The notes: generated from the letters alone by a model not told the origin. Shown: positions 1 to 9,357, counted from the first letter of the stretch. The stretch is DNA of 64,000 nt from Acidipropionibacterium sp. (GCA_022647765.1 JALCLH010000003.1:307384-371383); one strand, 5' to 3'. Made by a program: numbers and translations.

Positions 1-274
1 ATCGGCTATCCAGAACGCGTCCGTGCCGCCGTCTCCCGCGCTTGTCCACCGCGGTGATGACGGCGTAACCGCCGAGAATGATCGCGATCCCGATGGCTTT
101 CAATATCAGTTGGCCGGACGTCGCGATCCCCACCCCTATCCCGCTCACGGCTGCGTAGATCGCGTCGACCCAGGCCGGTCGGCGGGTCGCCTCGGCGGCC
201 GCCCGGCGCGCCTCGGCAATCTCATCGAGACTGGTTCTGGCCTCGTCCGGGCTGGGTGGCTGAGGAACGGTCAT
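1..274 (-). CDS. Small membrane protein, N-terminal part only
   Basis: Reading the minus strand from ATG at 274, about 91 codons are open to the window edge, so the C-terminus is missing. A perfect AGGAGG lies 7 bases before the start. The first 35 residues are polar and Ala/Glu/Arg rich. Two hydrophobic segments follow (about residues 38-57 and 59-76), then a basic tail (KRGRRRHGR). I do not recognise the family. Twin TTGAC-N5-GTCAA elements lie directly upstream and probably control it. Confidence 0.6.
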   Translation of the reverse strand, partial: MTVPQPPSPDEARTSLDEIAEARRAAAEATRRPAWVDAIYAAVSGIGVGIATSGQLILKAIGIAIILGGYAVITAVDKRGRRRHGRVLDSR

Positions 275-292
275 CGTCGACCTCCTGGATGC

Positions 293-342
293 TTGACTGT
301 GGGTCAAGCATCTCATTCAGTTGACTGACAGTCAACCGAATG
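293..342 (-). promoter_or_regulatory. Twin palindromic operator before the small membrane gene
   Basis: Two copies of TTGAC-N5-GTCAA lie at 293-307 and 321-335, centres 28 bp apart. The distal copy sits in a 29-bp near-perfect palindrome (314-342). TTGAC also resembles a -35 hexamer. The arrangement is typical of a TetR-type repressor site; no cognate regulator is visible inside the window. Confidence 0.5.
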
Positions 343-343
343 A

Positions 344-1339
344 TCAACTCAGCCGGACGACGATCTTGCCCCGGACGTGGCCCGTGGCCTGCTCGGCATA
401 GGCGTCTCGCACCGATTCGATATCGAAGGGGTGGACGCCGGCCAGCGAGATGCCGATCGCACCCTCAGCCACAAGGTCGGAAACCTCCTGAAGATCGTCG
501 GGGCGACCGTGCCGCGAGCCGGTGAACCGGGCGCCCCTGATGATCGCTCCCGGTGAGGGAACCAGGGTGCCGATCGCGCGTCCGGGCAGGCCGAGGGCGA
601 ACCCGAGGCTGACGTACTGACCTCCGAAACAGTCGAGCAGTTTGGTGACGGGCTGAGGCGCTGCGGCGAGAATCCGGGCTCGGATGCCCTCGCCGTGGGA
701 GACGGGCACGGCGCCCAACGAGCGCAGATAATCAGCATTGCGCTCCCCGGCGATGCCGATCACTGTCGCGCCCCGATGCGCCGCGAGCTGGACCGCGAGA
801 GAACCCACGCCGCCGGCCGCGGCACTGATGACGAGGATGTCGGCGTCGGTCAGATCGAGCCGGCGGAACGCACCGCTCGCGGTCTGCGCGGCCACCCCCA
901 GTGAGGCCGCCGTGTCGAAGCTCAGTGCCTCGGGCTTGAGGACGACGTCGCTGTGGGATGCCACGACCTTCTCGGCCAGTGCTCCCTTCCGCATGCCCAG
1001 ACCCGGGGCACTCCGAAGCGTCCCCAGCACGGCGTCACCGATCGAGAGGTCGGTGACGCCCGGGCCGACGGCGTCCACCACCCCGGAGAAGTCGCGCGCC
1101 ACTCCCCGGGGAAACCGATCGGGACCGCGGCCGAACCAGCGGCCCGGATCGCGGAGGGTGTGCAGGGACTCGACTAGCCTGAGACGGGGGTCCCCGGCGA
1201 AGGTCTTCGCGTCCACCGGATTGAGCCCGACGGCTCTCACCGAGACGCGGACCTCACCGGCGCCGGGCGTCGGGTCCGCGACCTCGGCCATCTCCAGAAC
1301 CTCCGGGCCGCCGAACCTGCGGTACTGCACTGCTCGCAT
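344..1339 (-). CDS. Zinc-type alcohol dehydrogenase/quinone oxidoreductase-like protein
   Basis: Medium-chain dehydrogenase/reductase of 331 residues, likely a cytoplasmic NAD(P)H-dependent reductase of quinones or enones. The N-terminal GroES-like domain starts MRAVQYRRFGGPEVLE. The Rossmann loop AAAGGVG is at about residues 173-179, and no structural zinc Cys cluster is seen. The start was set at 1339 rather than 1402 because AGGAGG lies 8 bases upstream and the family starts here. It is divergent from a MarR gene with a palindrome between them, so repression by that MarR is likely. The true substrate is unknown. Confidence 0.85.
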   Translation of the reverse strand: MRAVQYRRFGGPEVLEMAEVADPTPGAGEVRVSVRAVGLNPVDAKTFAGDPRLRLVESLHTLRDPGRWFGRGPDRFPRGVARDFSGVVDAVGPGVTDLSIGDAVLGTLRSAPGLGMRKGALAEKVVASHSDVVLKPEALSFDTAASLGVAAQTASGAFRRLDLTDADILVISAAAGGVGSLAVQLAAHRGATVIGIAGERNADYLRSLGAVPVSHGEGIRARILAAAPQPVTKLLDCFGGQYVSLGFALGLPGRAIGTLVPSPGAIIRGARFTGSRHGRPDDLQEVSDLVAEGAIGISLAGVHPFDIESVRDAYAEQATGHVRGKIVVRLS

Positions 1340-1413
1340 GGGGCCGTCCTCCTCGGTGTGGGCTGTCCGGCGCACGGGTGTCACAGGTGCCGATGCCAGC
1401 AACTATTATGGTA

Positions 1414-1428
1414 CTCGTATTATACGAG
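1414..1428. promoter_or_regulatory. Palindromic operator between oxidoreductase and MarR gene
   Basis: CTCGTAT-T-ATACGAG is a perfect inverted repeat with a one-base centre in the divergent intergenic region, overlapping AT-rich promoter-like sequence. Size and place fit a MarR operator acting on both genes. Confidence 0.55.
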
Positions 1429-1451
1429 ATGCATAGTAAATGGAGACGCTC

Positions 1452-1943
1452 ATGAACGCAGACCCGGCCGACCCGCCGACGACGACCCGCGTCATCCTGG
1501 CCCTGCGCCGGCTGAACAGCGCCTTCGCGGCGAGCAACCGCGCGGTTGGCGCCAGCCTCGGCATCAAGGAGAGCGACCTGGCCGTCCTCGACTGCCTCAA
1601 CCAGGACGGGCCGCAGACCCCGACCGAGCTGGCCCGCCGGACCCATGTTCACGTCGCGACGATGACCGGGATCCTGACCAGGTTGGAGCGCGACGGCTGG
1701 ATCGAGCGACGCCGCGCCGAGACCGACCGGCGCTCGGTCCAGATCCACGCGACCGGAGTCGAGCGGCTCACCGACGCCTTCGCCCAGGTCAACTCGCAGC
1801 TTCCGCGGCTGCTGGAGGGCTGGGCCCCTGAGCAGATCGAGATGCTGATCGGCTTCCTCACCGAGGCCGGCGAGGAAGCCACGGCCTTCGCTGAGCGGAT
1901 CGGCCGGGGCGCGGTCGCGCGGCGTCAGGGCCGCGACGCCTGA
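1452..1943 (+). CDS. MarR family transcriptional regulator
   Basis: Winged-helix regulator of 163 residues. The wHTH core (SDLAVLDCLNQDGPQTPTEL through the wing RRRAETDRRSVQ) lies at about residues 40-100, flanked by dimerisation helices. The ATG at 1452 is preferred over 1440 because GGAG precedes it by 8 bases. The gene is divergent from the reductase at 344-1339 with a 15-bp palindrome between, the classic arrangement for a ligand-released repressor of a detoxification enzyme. Its 3' end overlaps the convergent response regulator by about 19 bases. Confidence 0.85.
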   Translation: MNADPADPPTTTRVILALRRLNSAFAASNRAVGASLGIKESDLAVLDCLNQDGPQTPTELARRTHVHVATMTGILTRLERDGWIERRRAETDRRSVQIHATGVERLTDAFAQVNSQLPRLLEGWAPEQIEMLIGFLTEAGEEATAFAERIGRGAVARRQGRDA

Positions 1944-2587
1944 AGATAGGTGAGAACCGCCTTGACGCGGCGATTCTCGTCGACGGTTGTCAGGCCCAGC
2001 TTCTGGAAGATATTGCCGACGTGCTTGCTGACCGCCGGGTGGCTGAGCACGAGCTTCTCCGCGATATCGGCGTTCGAGCAGCCCTTGGCCATCAGCTCCA
2101 GCACCTCTCGCTCCCGGGGAGTGAGCGCGTCCAGTGGGCCGGCCTCGGCGGTCTTGAGGAGGTGTTGCACGACATCGGGGTCGATTGTGGTCCCACCAGA
2201 GGCGACGTTCTCCAGTGCCCGGACGAAATCCCGCACACGGTTGATCCGGTCTTTCAGGAGGTAGCCGACTGCGCCTTCAGGAAGAGTGAGGAGCTTTCGC
2301 GCATTGGTGTCGGCGAGATATTGCGAGAGCACCATGACGGGTTGGTGCGGATGCTGCGATCGTATCGAGAGGGCGGCGAGCAGCCCGTCGCTCTTGTTCT
2401 CCGGAGGCATCCGGACATCGGTGATGATGAGGTCCGGCGGTCGTCCTGCACCGTCCAGACGCGTGAATACAGACTCGAGCTCGGGTGCGGTTCCGGCGGT
2501 CGCCGCAACGGTGTGCCCGAAACGTTCGAGGAGGGCGGTCAGTGCCTCCCTGAGCAGGGCCGAGTCCTCGGCGATCAGAATGCGCAT
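1925..2587 (-). CDS. NarL/LuxR-type response regulator
   Basis: Response regulator of 220 residues. The receiver domain (residues 1-125) has the acidic pair ED at 7-8, the phospho-acceptor Asp57 in LIITDVRMP and the Lys of LLKD. A LuxR-type HTH follows at about 155-215 (LTPREREVLELMAKGCSNADIAEKL without a run of key changes). The gene overlaps the upstream sensor kinase by 13 bases, so the pair is co-translated. The DNA target is unknown; the divergent ABC exporter at 4040 is the obvious candidate. Confidence 0.9.
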   Translation of the reverse strand: MRILIAEDSALLREALTALLERFGHTVAATAGTAPELESVFTRLDGAGRPPDLIITDVRMPPENKSDGLLAALSIRSQHPHQPVMVLSQYLADTNARKLLTLPEGAVGYLLKDRINRVRDFVRALENVASGGTTIDPDVVQHLLKTAEAGPLDALTPREREVLELMAKGCSNADIAEKLVLSHPAVSKHVGNIFQKLGLTTVDENRRVKAVLTYLQASRP

Positions 2588-3867
2588 CTGCCGTTCCTCC
2601 TCGATTGGTGAGAGTCATCGTCGAAGAGGGGAAGATCCATTCGGATGACCGTAGGACCCCCGGCGGGGCTACTGATTCCGAGCTGCCCGTTCAGAGCCTC
2701 GGCGCGCTCGCGGAGACCGCCGAGCCCGCTTCCGGCTCCCTCTGTGGCGCCGCCACAGCCATCGTCCGTGACGGAAATGATGAAGGTGTTCATGGTGATC
2801 GTCGTATGAATATGAATATTATTCGCATGGGCATGCTTGGCGGCATTGTTGAGAGCTTCGACCGCGAAATAGTAAGCGGTGGTCTCGACCACAGGGGGAA
2901 GATCTTCATGCTGTTCTACACTCAGCGTGACGGGCACGGGCTGGCGTTCGGCGAGTTCTTCCAGGGCCGTGCTCAGTCCGTGATCGGTGAGGACCGACGG
3001 GTGAATTCCCCGGACGGTATCGCGAAGTGTGGACATGGCATGCTCGGCCTGGGCCTGCGCGGCGTCCAGGTCGCGCAGCGGGCCGGACAGGTCCACCCCA
3101 CGGGCTGCGGCGTCCTCCAGCTCGACGCCGACCATGCCCAGGCGCGCTCCCAGCACGATCAGTTCTTGCTGGACGCCGTCGTGCAGGTCTCTCTCGATGC
3201 GCCGGCGCTCAGCCTCGGAGGCCTCCACGAGAGCACGGCGCGACCGGAGAAGCCGCTGGATGTTCTGATCGAGTTCCTCCTGGCGCGCTCCGCACAGCAG
3301 GCGCAGCGCCGAGGCCTGGGCGGTGGCGAGCGCGGCATTGAGATAGGCCAGCGCGCAGAGCCAGACGAGGCCGATGGGGATCGTCACCCACCAGTTCTGG
3401 GGAGTCATCATCGCGCTGAGATGGCCGATGAGCTGAATCCTGGTGGGCCCGCGCAACCCGTACCCGGCAACTCCGACCAGGACGATGAGGCTGATCGCCT
3501 CGAAGAAGAGAATGAAGAGCGCGGCGATCCCCATCACGAGATCGACCAGGAGCGCAAGGGCCTCCCGCCAGGTTGCGGCCTCCGCGAGACGGATGCCGAG
3601 CCAGTGATGCCGCTCCTCGGTGATGACTGGAACGTGGCCGGTCCTCTGCGGGGCGAACCCGAGCAGCCGGGTGCGCCTGCGTTCGAGCATGCCGATGGCC
3701 AGCGCCCAGATGGGGATCAGCAGGAGGGTGGGGATCAGTACCAGGAGCAGGGCGAGCCCGAGAACGGCGCTGGCCGTGAGGTAGACCAGCGGGAGCCAGG
3801 CCCATCGGCCGGTGAGGAAACGCCATGGTGCGCTCGTCAGCGAGTCGACGACATTCCTGGAGGCCAT
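2575..3867 (-). CDS. NarL-family sensor histidine kinase
   Basis: Membrane kinase of 430 residues. The N-terminal half carries about four to six hydrophobic segments (residues 23-60, 107-135, 160-185). A HisKA_3 box follows with His229 in ERDLHDGVQQE, then a HATPase domain with the N box near EALNNAAKH and a G box GSGLGGLRERA. The short extracytoplasmic loops and the neighbouring MacB-like exporter suggest sensing of a membrane-active compound; this is inference from context. Its stop overlaps the response regulator start. Confidence 0.88.
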   Translation of the reverse strand: MASRNVVDSLTSAPWRFLTGRWAWLPLVYLTASAVLGLALLLVLIPTLLLIPIWALAIGMLERRRTRLLGFAPQRTGHVPVITEERHHWLGIRLAEAATWREALALLVDLVMGIAALFILFFEAISLIVLVGVAGYGLRGPTRIQLIGHLSAMMTPQNWWVTIPIGLVWLCALAYLNAALATAQASALRLLCGARQEELDQNIQRLLRSRRALVEASEAERRRIERDLHDGVQQELIVLGARLGMVGVELEDAAARGVDLSGPLRDLDAAQAQAEHAMSTLRDTVRGIHPSVLTDHGLSTALEELAERQPVPVTLSVEQHEDLPPVVETTAYYFAVEALNNAAKHAHANNIHIHTTITMNTFIISVTDDGCGGATEGAGSGLGGLRERAEALNGQLGISSPAGGPTVIRMDLPLFDDDSHQSRRNGRCAF

Positions 3868-4039
3868 GCTCCAAGCCTATGGAGTTCATCGATGCGAGGT
3901 CGGGCGGGATAGCGAAAGGTATAGCCAGGTACACCGTGAAGACGCCGTTGCACCGTATCGACCCGAGACGTTCATCTCTCTTCAATAGAAGAAAGCGGGC
4001 GCTCTTCGACAGAGGGGCCGGGCATGGGAGGAATGTTCG

Positions 4040-4756
4040 ATGAACGTATTGGGCGTCTATGGCCTGCATCATCAGTTCGGAAAGCAACCAGAGGTACTTC
4101 GCGGCATTTCTCTTGATATCGAGCCGGCCACAATGACCGCCATCATGGGCCCGTCCGGGTCCGGGAAGACCACCCTCCTGAACTGCATGTCCGGGCTTCT
4201 GAAGCCGACGGGCGGGCAGGTGCTCTACCGCGGCCAGAACGTGTCCGGCATGAGCGGAACCAGTCTCGATCAGCTGCGTCGCACGGCGTGGGGGTTCATC
4301 TTCCAGTCCTACAACCTCATCGACGCCCTCACCGCAATCGAGAACGTGCGGTTGCCGGCTGTGTTCGACGGGACCCGGATGAGCGACCAGACGGCCGTTC
4401 AAGCGCTGTCGAGTGTCGGGCTGGCGGAGCTGGCCACCCACTATCCGGACCGCATGTCGGGGGGTCAGCAACAGCGCGTCGCGATCGCCCGGGCGATCGC
4501 CACCCACCGCGACGTGCTCTTCGCCGATGAGCCCACCGGCGCCCTGGACAGCGAGTCGGGACGCGAAGTGATGGATCACCTCGCGGGCCTGCCTGACGCG
4601 GGCACCACGGTCGTCATGGTCACCCATGACCCGATGGTCGCAGCTCGGGCGCAGCGGGTCGTGTTCCTCTACGACGGCCGGATCGTCGCGGACACTGCCG
4701 GTCTGACCTCGCACCAGATCTCGGACCGGCTGGTCGATCTGGAGGCCCAGGCATGA
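4040..4756 (+). CDS. ABC transporter ATP-binding protein (MacB/LolD type)
   Basis: ATPase of 238 residues. Walker A GPSGSGKT is at residues 37-44, the Q loop in FQSYNLI, the signature MSGGQQQRVAIARAI, Walker B DVLFADEPTGALDS and the switch His in VTHDP. The GALDS form and the long-permease partner place it with MacB/BceA-like exporters of peptides or lipids. GGGAGG precedes the start. It overlaps the permease by 4 bases (ATGA). The two-component system at 1925-3867 is divergent and probably regulates it. Confidence 0.9.
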   Translation: MNVLGVYGLHHQFGKQPEVLRGISLDIEPATMTAIMGPSGSGKTTLLNCMSGLLKPTGGQVLYRGQNVSGMSGTSLDQLRRTAWGFIFQSYNLIDALTAIENVRLPAVFDGTRMSDQTAVQALSSVGLAELATHYPDRMSGGQQQRVAIARAIATHRDVLFADEPTGALDSESGREVMDHLAGLPDAGTTVVMVTHDPMVAARAQRVVFLYDGRIVADTAGLTSHQISDRLVDLEAQA

Positions 4757-6637
4757 TCGGCACCGCGAAACTGGCGGTGCGGTTGGTGCGTCGCCATCTG
4801 GACCTGTATGCCGGGGCCATGGTCATCGTCGCCCTGACGACACTGCTGGGGGCCTCGGAGGTCTCCCTGGCGGCGGCGATGGGCGACCCGGCGAGGGTGA
4901 CGCTGCCCGGCGTCAGCGCCGACAAGGCGCCCGTGGCGCTGATGCAGCTCGGCATGATTCTCAAGATCTGCGCAGGTCTGTCCATTGTCATCAGCGGGTT
5001 TCTGATGGTCTCCACGGTGCGTCAGGTCGTCTCCTACCGGCAACGCGAGCTGGTGCTCATGCGTCTGGCCGGGGCCAGCCGGCGTCGTCTGGGCTGGTTG
5101 GTGTTTCTCGAATGCGCCTTCATGGCGCTTGTCACCGCCGTGCCCTGCCGCATTGATGGGGGCGCTGCTGGCCCCCTGGCTGCTCGACGGTCTCAAAGCT
5201 GTCGGGTTCTTCGGCCCCGGGGTCGCGGTGCGGGTCGGGTTCCAGCCGATGTCGCTGCTGGCGGTGGTGGTCTCGATGGTGCTGGTCGCAGCACTGGCCG
5301 GCCGGTCTGCGAGCCGCCAGATCACCAGGCAGGGCTTGACCGGGGTGTCCAGCGAGACTGTGGCGCGGATGTCCTGGTGGTCGGTTGCCGGGCGTGCGGT
5401 GGTTGGCGTGGGCGGTGTGATCGTGATCGCCCTGCTGGATCCCCAGACCGTGGGCAACTATGGAATGCTCGCCCTGCCCTTCCTCGCGGTGGTCCCTGCC
5501 GTGGCGCTGGCACCGCTGCTTGTGCCGGCCGGGGCCTGGGTCATCGGTCGTCTGGTCGGATGGTTCGCCCCCGGGCCCGGGCTTCTGGCGGCCAGGCGGT
5601 CGAGCAAGGATCGCGTGCGGTTCGCCCGCCTGGCCACTCCCGTCCTTGTCGCGGTGGGGACTCTGGGTGGCTTCATGGTCGCCAATGTGCCCGATGAGCA
5701 GGTCCAGGCCGCATCCTTCACCGGCTATGTCCAGGCGCAGACGGTGCTGACCACTGTGGGTGCGGCAGACGCGGATCGGGTTGTCGAGGCCGTGAGCGGT
5801 GGTCCCCTGGCCCGAGTGGCTTCTGTCAATCGAGTGAATGGCAGCGCGATCAGCAGCCTCACATTCTCCGATGCGGCCGACATGGGTGCGGTGACGTCGC
5901 AGAAGACCACTTCCGGAGACGTCGCCAAGGTCGGTGGGGGAAATGTGGCGGTCAGCACCGGTGAGGGCGTCGTCGGCGACACGATCACTGTTCCCGACGT
6001 CAATGGCAGGCCGGTGGTGCTGCGCGTCGTCGCCACCGTGAACGATCCGCTGTACGACGGGGGCATCTTCCTGGGCTGGGACCAGATCGACCGGTTCGCC
6101 CGGGAACCCGGCAAGCTCGACGTCACCATCTATGCCAAGGGCGTCACCGCGTCGGCCGCGCAGCGCGAGGTGCGCACAGCCGGCGTCGAGGCGCAGGTGT
6201 ACGACAGGGACGCCTACGTGGGCCGGCTGATCGACAATCGTAAAGCGGGGTCGATGAGTGGCAATGTGGGGATCTTCGGAACCGTGTACCTCATGTGCCT
6301 TGTCAGTGTGGTGCAGATGGCGGTGAGTGGCGGCATGTCCCGGCGTCGGGAGTTCGGGATTCTGCGCTCCTTGGGGGTGGGAGCGCATGGAATTGTGCGC
6401 ACGGTAGCCACCGAGTGCGTCATCATTCACGTCATCGCGGGTGTTCTTATCGGCATCAGCGTCGGTGCGCTGGCTCAGGAGTTCGCCACCGCGAACGGCA
6501 CCTCCACTCTCTCCGCGATCCGGCAGGTGGTCCCGCTGACGGCGGCGGCCTTCATTGTCGTCACACTTCTTGCGCTGCTGGCCCACACCGCCAGCACTCG
6601 AATAACAGTGGACAGGATCATCCGCGGGGCGAACTGA
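4753..6637 (+). pseudogene. FtsX/MacB-like ABC permease, single-base frameshift
   Basis: Permease partner of the preceding ATPase, about 627 residues once repaired. The first reading frame runs to about 5145 (ending ...LVTAVP) and the homologous sequence continues one base out of phase (AALMGALLAPWLLDG...) to the stop at 6637. FtsX-like domains sit near the N-terminus and at the C-terminus, with a large extracytoplasmic domain between (about 5700-6240). One surplus base at about 5143-5147 (context GTG CCC T GCC) breaks the gene. Sequencing error, true mutation and, least likely, +1 recoding at CCC-T all fit. Confidence 0.8.
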
Positions 6638-6793
6638 AATAGCTCTCCAGGATTCAGTGTGCTCTCTATAGAGGGCAATATGGTCTCTGTATCCCCGGGC
6701 TGTGCGATCGTTACTCGTGTGTCGCCGCGGTGCTGCCGAGCGGTTTTTCCAGTCAATCCCGTACGCTGGAGGACACGAGGCAAGGAGAGGATC

Positions 6794-7297
6794 ATGGCGT
6801 TCAAGGGCACCAAGCTGTCAGTCGGGGAGTTGATCGCACGCGCGAAGGCCGCACCCGACCCGGACTGGGGTGCTGTCTACGGGCACAGCCTCCGGCATGT
6901 CGCGGCTGACGAGGCTGCTTCAGCGGCTGAGCTCGTCGAGCAGGGTGCACCGCTCAATGACTGCTGGCGATTCGGCATCCTCCAGACCCTCGACGACTAC
7001 AACTCCGCGGTGCGCCGGGGCGGGACCGAACTCGGTGCCCAGGTTTTCGAGAAGGAGCCGCAGCGCACCGGATCTGAGGAGATCGACGCCGCCTTCGCCG
7101 CCCTCGCCGAGCACTTGGCCAGGCGCGACGGGTGGGTCGTCCCCGCATGGGCCTTGGATCCGACTCGCCGGACAGAGCACTGGTATGCCGCACAGTTTCC
7201 GAGTGCCTACTTCTACGCTGAGGCTGATCGGGAGTCTCCGTCAGCTTTCCGCACCCGTGGCATTTTCATCAGCGCCAACTCCCTGAATCGGGCATGA
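6794..7297 (+). CDS. Unknown protein coupled to a nucleotidyltransferase-like gene
   Basis: A protein of 167 residues, soluble, with no signal or membrane segment. I do not recognise a named domain. The C-terminal region has a Trp-rich patch (GWVVPAWALDP, EHWYAAQF) and ends ESPSAFRTRGIFISANSLNRA, a style I associate with small actinobacterial proteins encoded just before a nucleotidyltransferase. GGAGAGG precedes the ATG at 6794; longer in-frame starts lack this. It overlaps the next gene by 4 bases, so the two are probably a toxin-antitoxin-like pair, with this the likely antitoxin or cofactor. That role is inference. Confidence 0.6.
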   Translation: MAFKGTKLSVGELIARAKAAPDPDWGAVYGHSLRHVAADEAASAAELVEQGAPLNDCWRFGILQTLDDYNSAVRRGGTELGAQVFEKEPQRTGSEEIDAAFAALAEHLARRDGWVVPAWALDPTRRTEHWYAAQFPSAYFYAEADRESPSAFRTRGIFISANSLNRA

Positions 7298-7651
7298 GCG
7301 AGCGTCAGGGGCCCGACCTCGGCGCCGAGCGGTTGAAGGGCTTGTTTGACGAGCTTTCTACCGAGCTGGAAAAGTGTGGGCAGACGGCACAGTTGTTCGT
7401 CGTGGGCGGGGCTGCCATGGCTCTGGCCTACGACCAATTGCGTCTCACGCGCGATGTCGACGCTGCCTTCGAGCCTCGATCCACGATCCACGATCCGACA
7501 ACTCGCGAGGGAGATTGCCGAGCGTCACCGTATGGAGGCAGATTGGATCAATGACGCCGCGTGTGGTCTTCTCCCGATCGATGGTCCCGATCACTCCCGA
7601 CACGCCGTGATTCGTCGCTGCCGATGCACAAACATGGCCTGTCGGGAGTGA
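7294..7651 (+). pseudogene. Nucleotidyltransferase-like protein, broken by 7-bp duplication
   Basis: The N-terminal 60 codons read FVVGGAAMALAYDQLRLTRDVDAAFEP, a nucleotidyltransferase fold start with the G-G and the D-x-D pair (RDVDAAF), as in DUF6036-type proteins. At 7478-7491 the heptamer GATCCAC is tandemly duplicated. Removing one copy restores the reading frame (...FEPRSTIRQLAREIAERHRMEADWI in segments). The restored protein then runs into a 22-bp inverted repeat at 7581 and ends after about 117 residues, short for the family, so the 3' half also seems lost. Probably non-functional. Confidence 0.6.
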
Positions 7652-7661
7652 TCGGGACCAT
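7581..7661. repeat. 81-bp element with perfect 22-bp terminal inverted repeats
   Basis: Bases 7581-7602 (starting ATGGTCCCGATC) are repeated as an exact reverse complement at 7640-7661, enclosing 37 bases. There is no T-run after it. Because a nucleotidyltransferase reading frame degenerates exactly where it starts, it may be a MITE-like insertion rather than a terminator. Confidence 0.6.
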
Positions 7662-7721
7662 TCATCAGAGCCGTCCGGTCATCTCGCTGCGATGCCATCC
7701 AGCATGGCCCTGCCCCAGAGG

Positions 7722-8507
7722 TCACCGATCCTGGACGGACAGCAGGAACCGGTCGATCGGCTCGACCGGCGTGAATCCCAGCGACTCGTAGACGCCGACT
7801 CCCATCGGCGTGGCCTGCAGGGACACGCTGCGGCAGCCGCGCTCCACCGCCCTGTCGGTCAGCGCTGCCGCGACAGCCGTCCCGATCCCGCGACGACGGT
7901 TCTCACGGTTCGTCGCGGGCCAGTACAGCCCGGCCCGGGAGAAATCCGCCGAATAGACGACCATCCCGCCGGCACACGGGCCGCCGGGCTCGTCGACGGC
8001 CACGACGGCGTCGCAGCGCTCGGAGAGCAGGACGCCGTCGCGGGCGAAGAAGTCGACATAGGGGCCCGGCTCCCGGAAGCCCCGGCGAAGTTCGCGGAAC
8101 AGCTCGGCCTGTTGTGCGGTCCGGACCCAGATCATGGTGGCCCCGGCGATCCGGGGCGGTTCGGCCGACGACCACCTCTCGGCGGTGACCCTCATCCCCA
8201 GCACCCGATACCCCAGCGAACAGCCCTGGCGCCACAAATAGTCGGCGGCACCCGCCTGCGTGACGGCCGGGACCCAGATGTGCGTCCGGGCGCATCGCCG
8301 CAGCACCTCACGGGCGCACGAGTAGATCGCTGAAGGCTCCGTAGACGCATACCCGGAGATGGTGGCACAGTGCTGGGCGGAGCCTTCCGCCCCCGGAGTG
8401 GCCGTCTGCACCACCGGATGCTCCTCGGACGGACGGGGCCTGCCACCGAAAAGGCACAGGGCGTCGATGATGCTGGCGCGGACATCGGATGAGGCATCAG
8501 TTTCCAC
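7722..8507 (-). CDS. GNAT family N-acetyltransferase
   Basis: A protein of 261 residues. The C-terminal half is a GNAT fold: the acetyl-CoA loop is seen as RENRRRGIGTAVAAALTDRA (about residues 203-222) and the last strand as ...VYESLGFTPVEP. The N-terminal 120 residues are less typical and may be a second, degenerate acetyltransferase domain. The acceptor is unknown. It stands alone on the minus strand between the broken nucleotidyltransferase and an ABC operon. Confidence 0.75.
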   Translation of the reverse strand: METDASSDVRASIIDALCLFGGRPRPSEEHPVVQTATPGAEGSAQHCATISGYASTEPSAIYSCAREVLRRCARTHIWVPAVTQAGAADYLWRQGCSLGYRVLGMRVTAERWSSAEPPRIAGATMIWVRTAQQAELFRELRRGFREPGPYVDFFARDGVLLSERCDAVVAVDEPGGPCAGGMVVYSADFSRAGLYWPATNRENRRRGIGTAVAAALTDRAVERGCRSVSLQATPMGVGVYESLGFTPVEPIDRFLLSVQDR

Positions 8508-8576
8508 GCCTGGACGCTAGTCCTTGTCGACGATTCCATCGCTCGCGGGTGCCGGAACTGCCGCAGCGCCCACCGC

Positions 8577-9347
8577 TCATCCCGCTGGAGCGTCTCGAAC
8601 TCGGGCGAGCCACCAGGCGAGTCCGACCAGCACCAGAGTCCACGCGGCCATCACGATCCCACCGGGCAGCGGGTCGAGCAGGCCCATGGGCGGGTAGCGC
8701 ATGAGGAGCTGGATGCCGGCCAGATCGGGGAGGTACTTGACGGCGGGAACGACCCCGATCAAGGAGATCGTCACTCCGAGGACAAGAGGCACGAGCACCA
8801 CGAGGGTCACGATGAATGTCCGGGCGATGATCGTCACCGCGGCGGCGATCAGACCCAGGAGGGCGTAGTTGAGGGCCACAGTCGTCAGGTTGAGCGCCAT
8901 GTGAGAGGTGAACCCGCCAACGGCCAGACCGCGATGGGACAGCGCCGCACGCTTGCCCAGCACGGACAGCCCGATCGCGATGACGCCGATCACTGCCGAG
9001 AGCCCGGCGACCAGGACCAGTTTGGCGGCGATCACCCGGCCTCGCCGCGGGGTGGCGAGCAGCGTCGTGCGGATCTGCCCGTCGAGGTACTCGGTGCCGG
9101 TGATCAGCGCCGCCAGCAGGATGATCAATGGCTGCCCGAAGCCCGCCACCTCGAAGCCCTGCGACTCCATCGGGACCTGCGCCTGGCGGGCCAGATCCGA
9201 GAAGAACCCCGAGGCGAGCGCGAGACCGAAAGGCGCGACGATCGACGCTGCGAGCGCCGCCTGTATCCCGCGCAGGGTGAGGGCCTTGACGGTCTCGGCG
9301 CGGAGGGTACGGATGAACAGGGTGCGGATGAATCCAGTGCATATCAT
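8577..9347 (-). CDS. ABC-2 type transporter permease
   Basis: Integral membrane protein of about 256 residues with six hydrophobic segments and the ABC-2 hallmark region EYLDGQIRTTLLATPRRGRVIAAK in its first cytoplasmic loop. It is a paralogue of the next gene upstream, which has the same RTTLLATPRR motif, so the two probably form a heterodimeric channel with the ATPase at 10110. The start at 9347 follows GAGG by 8 bases; an ATG at 9365 that overlaps the upstream stop is the alternative. Confidence 0.82.
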   Translation of the reverse strand: MICTGFIRTLFIRTLRAETVKALTLRGIQAALAASIVAPFGLALASGFFSDLARQAQVPMESQGFEVAGFGQPLIILLAALITGTEYLDGQIRTTLLATPRRGRVIAAKLVLVAGLSAVIGVIAIGLSVLGKRAALSHRGLAVGGFTSHMALNLTTVALNYALLGLIAAAVTIIARTFIVTLVVLVPLVLGVTISLIGVVPAVKYLPDLAGIQLLMRYPPMGLLDPLPGGIVMAAWTLVLVGLAWWLARVRDAPAG

Positions 9348-9357
9348 GACCCGGCCC

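Noticed and set aside
5140..5150. Programmed +1 frameshift at CCC-T in the permease
   Set aside because: The shift of tRNA-Pro from CCC to CCT is possible, but there is no stop or rare codon next to it and many neighbouring genes have similar indels, so an error or mutation is simpler.
5132..6586. 484-codon minus-strand frame opposite the ABC permease
   Set aside because: His/Asp/Gly-rich antisense shadow without any family signature.
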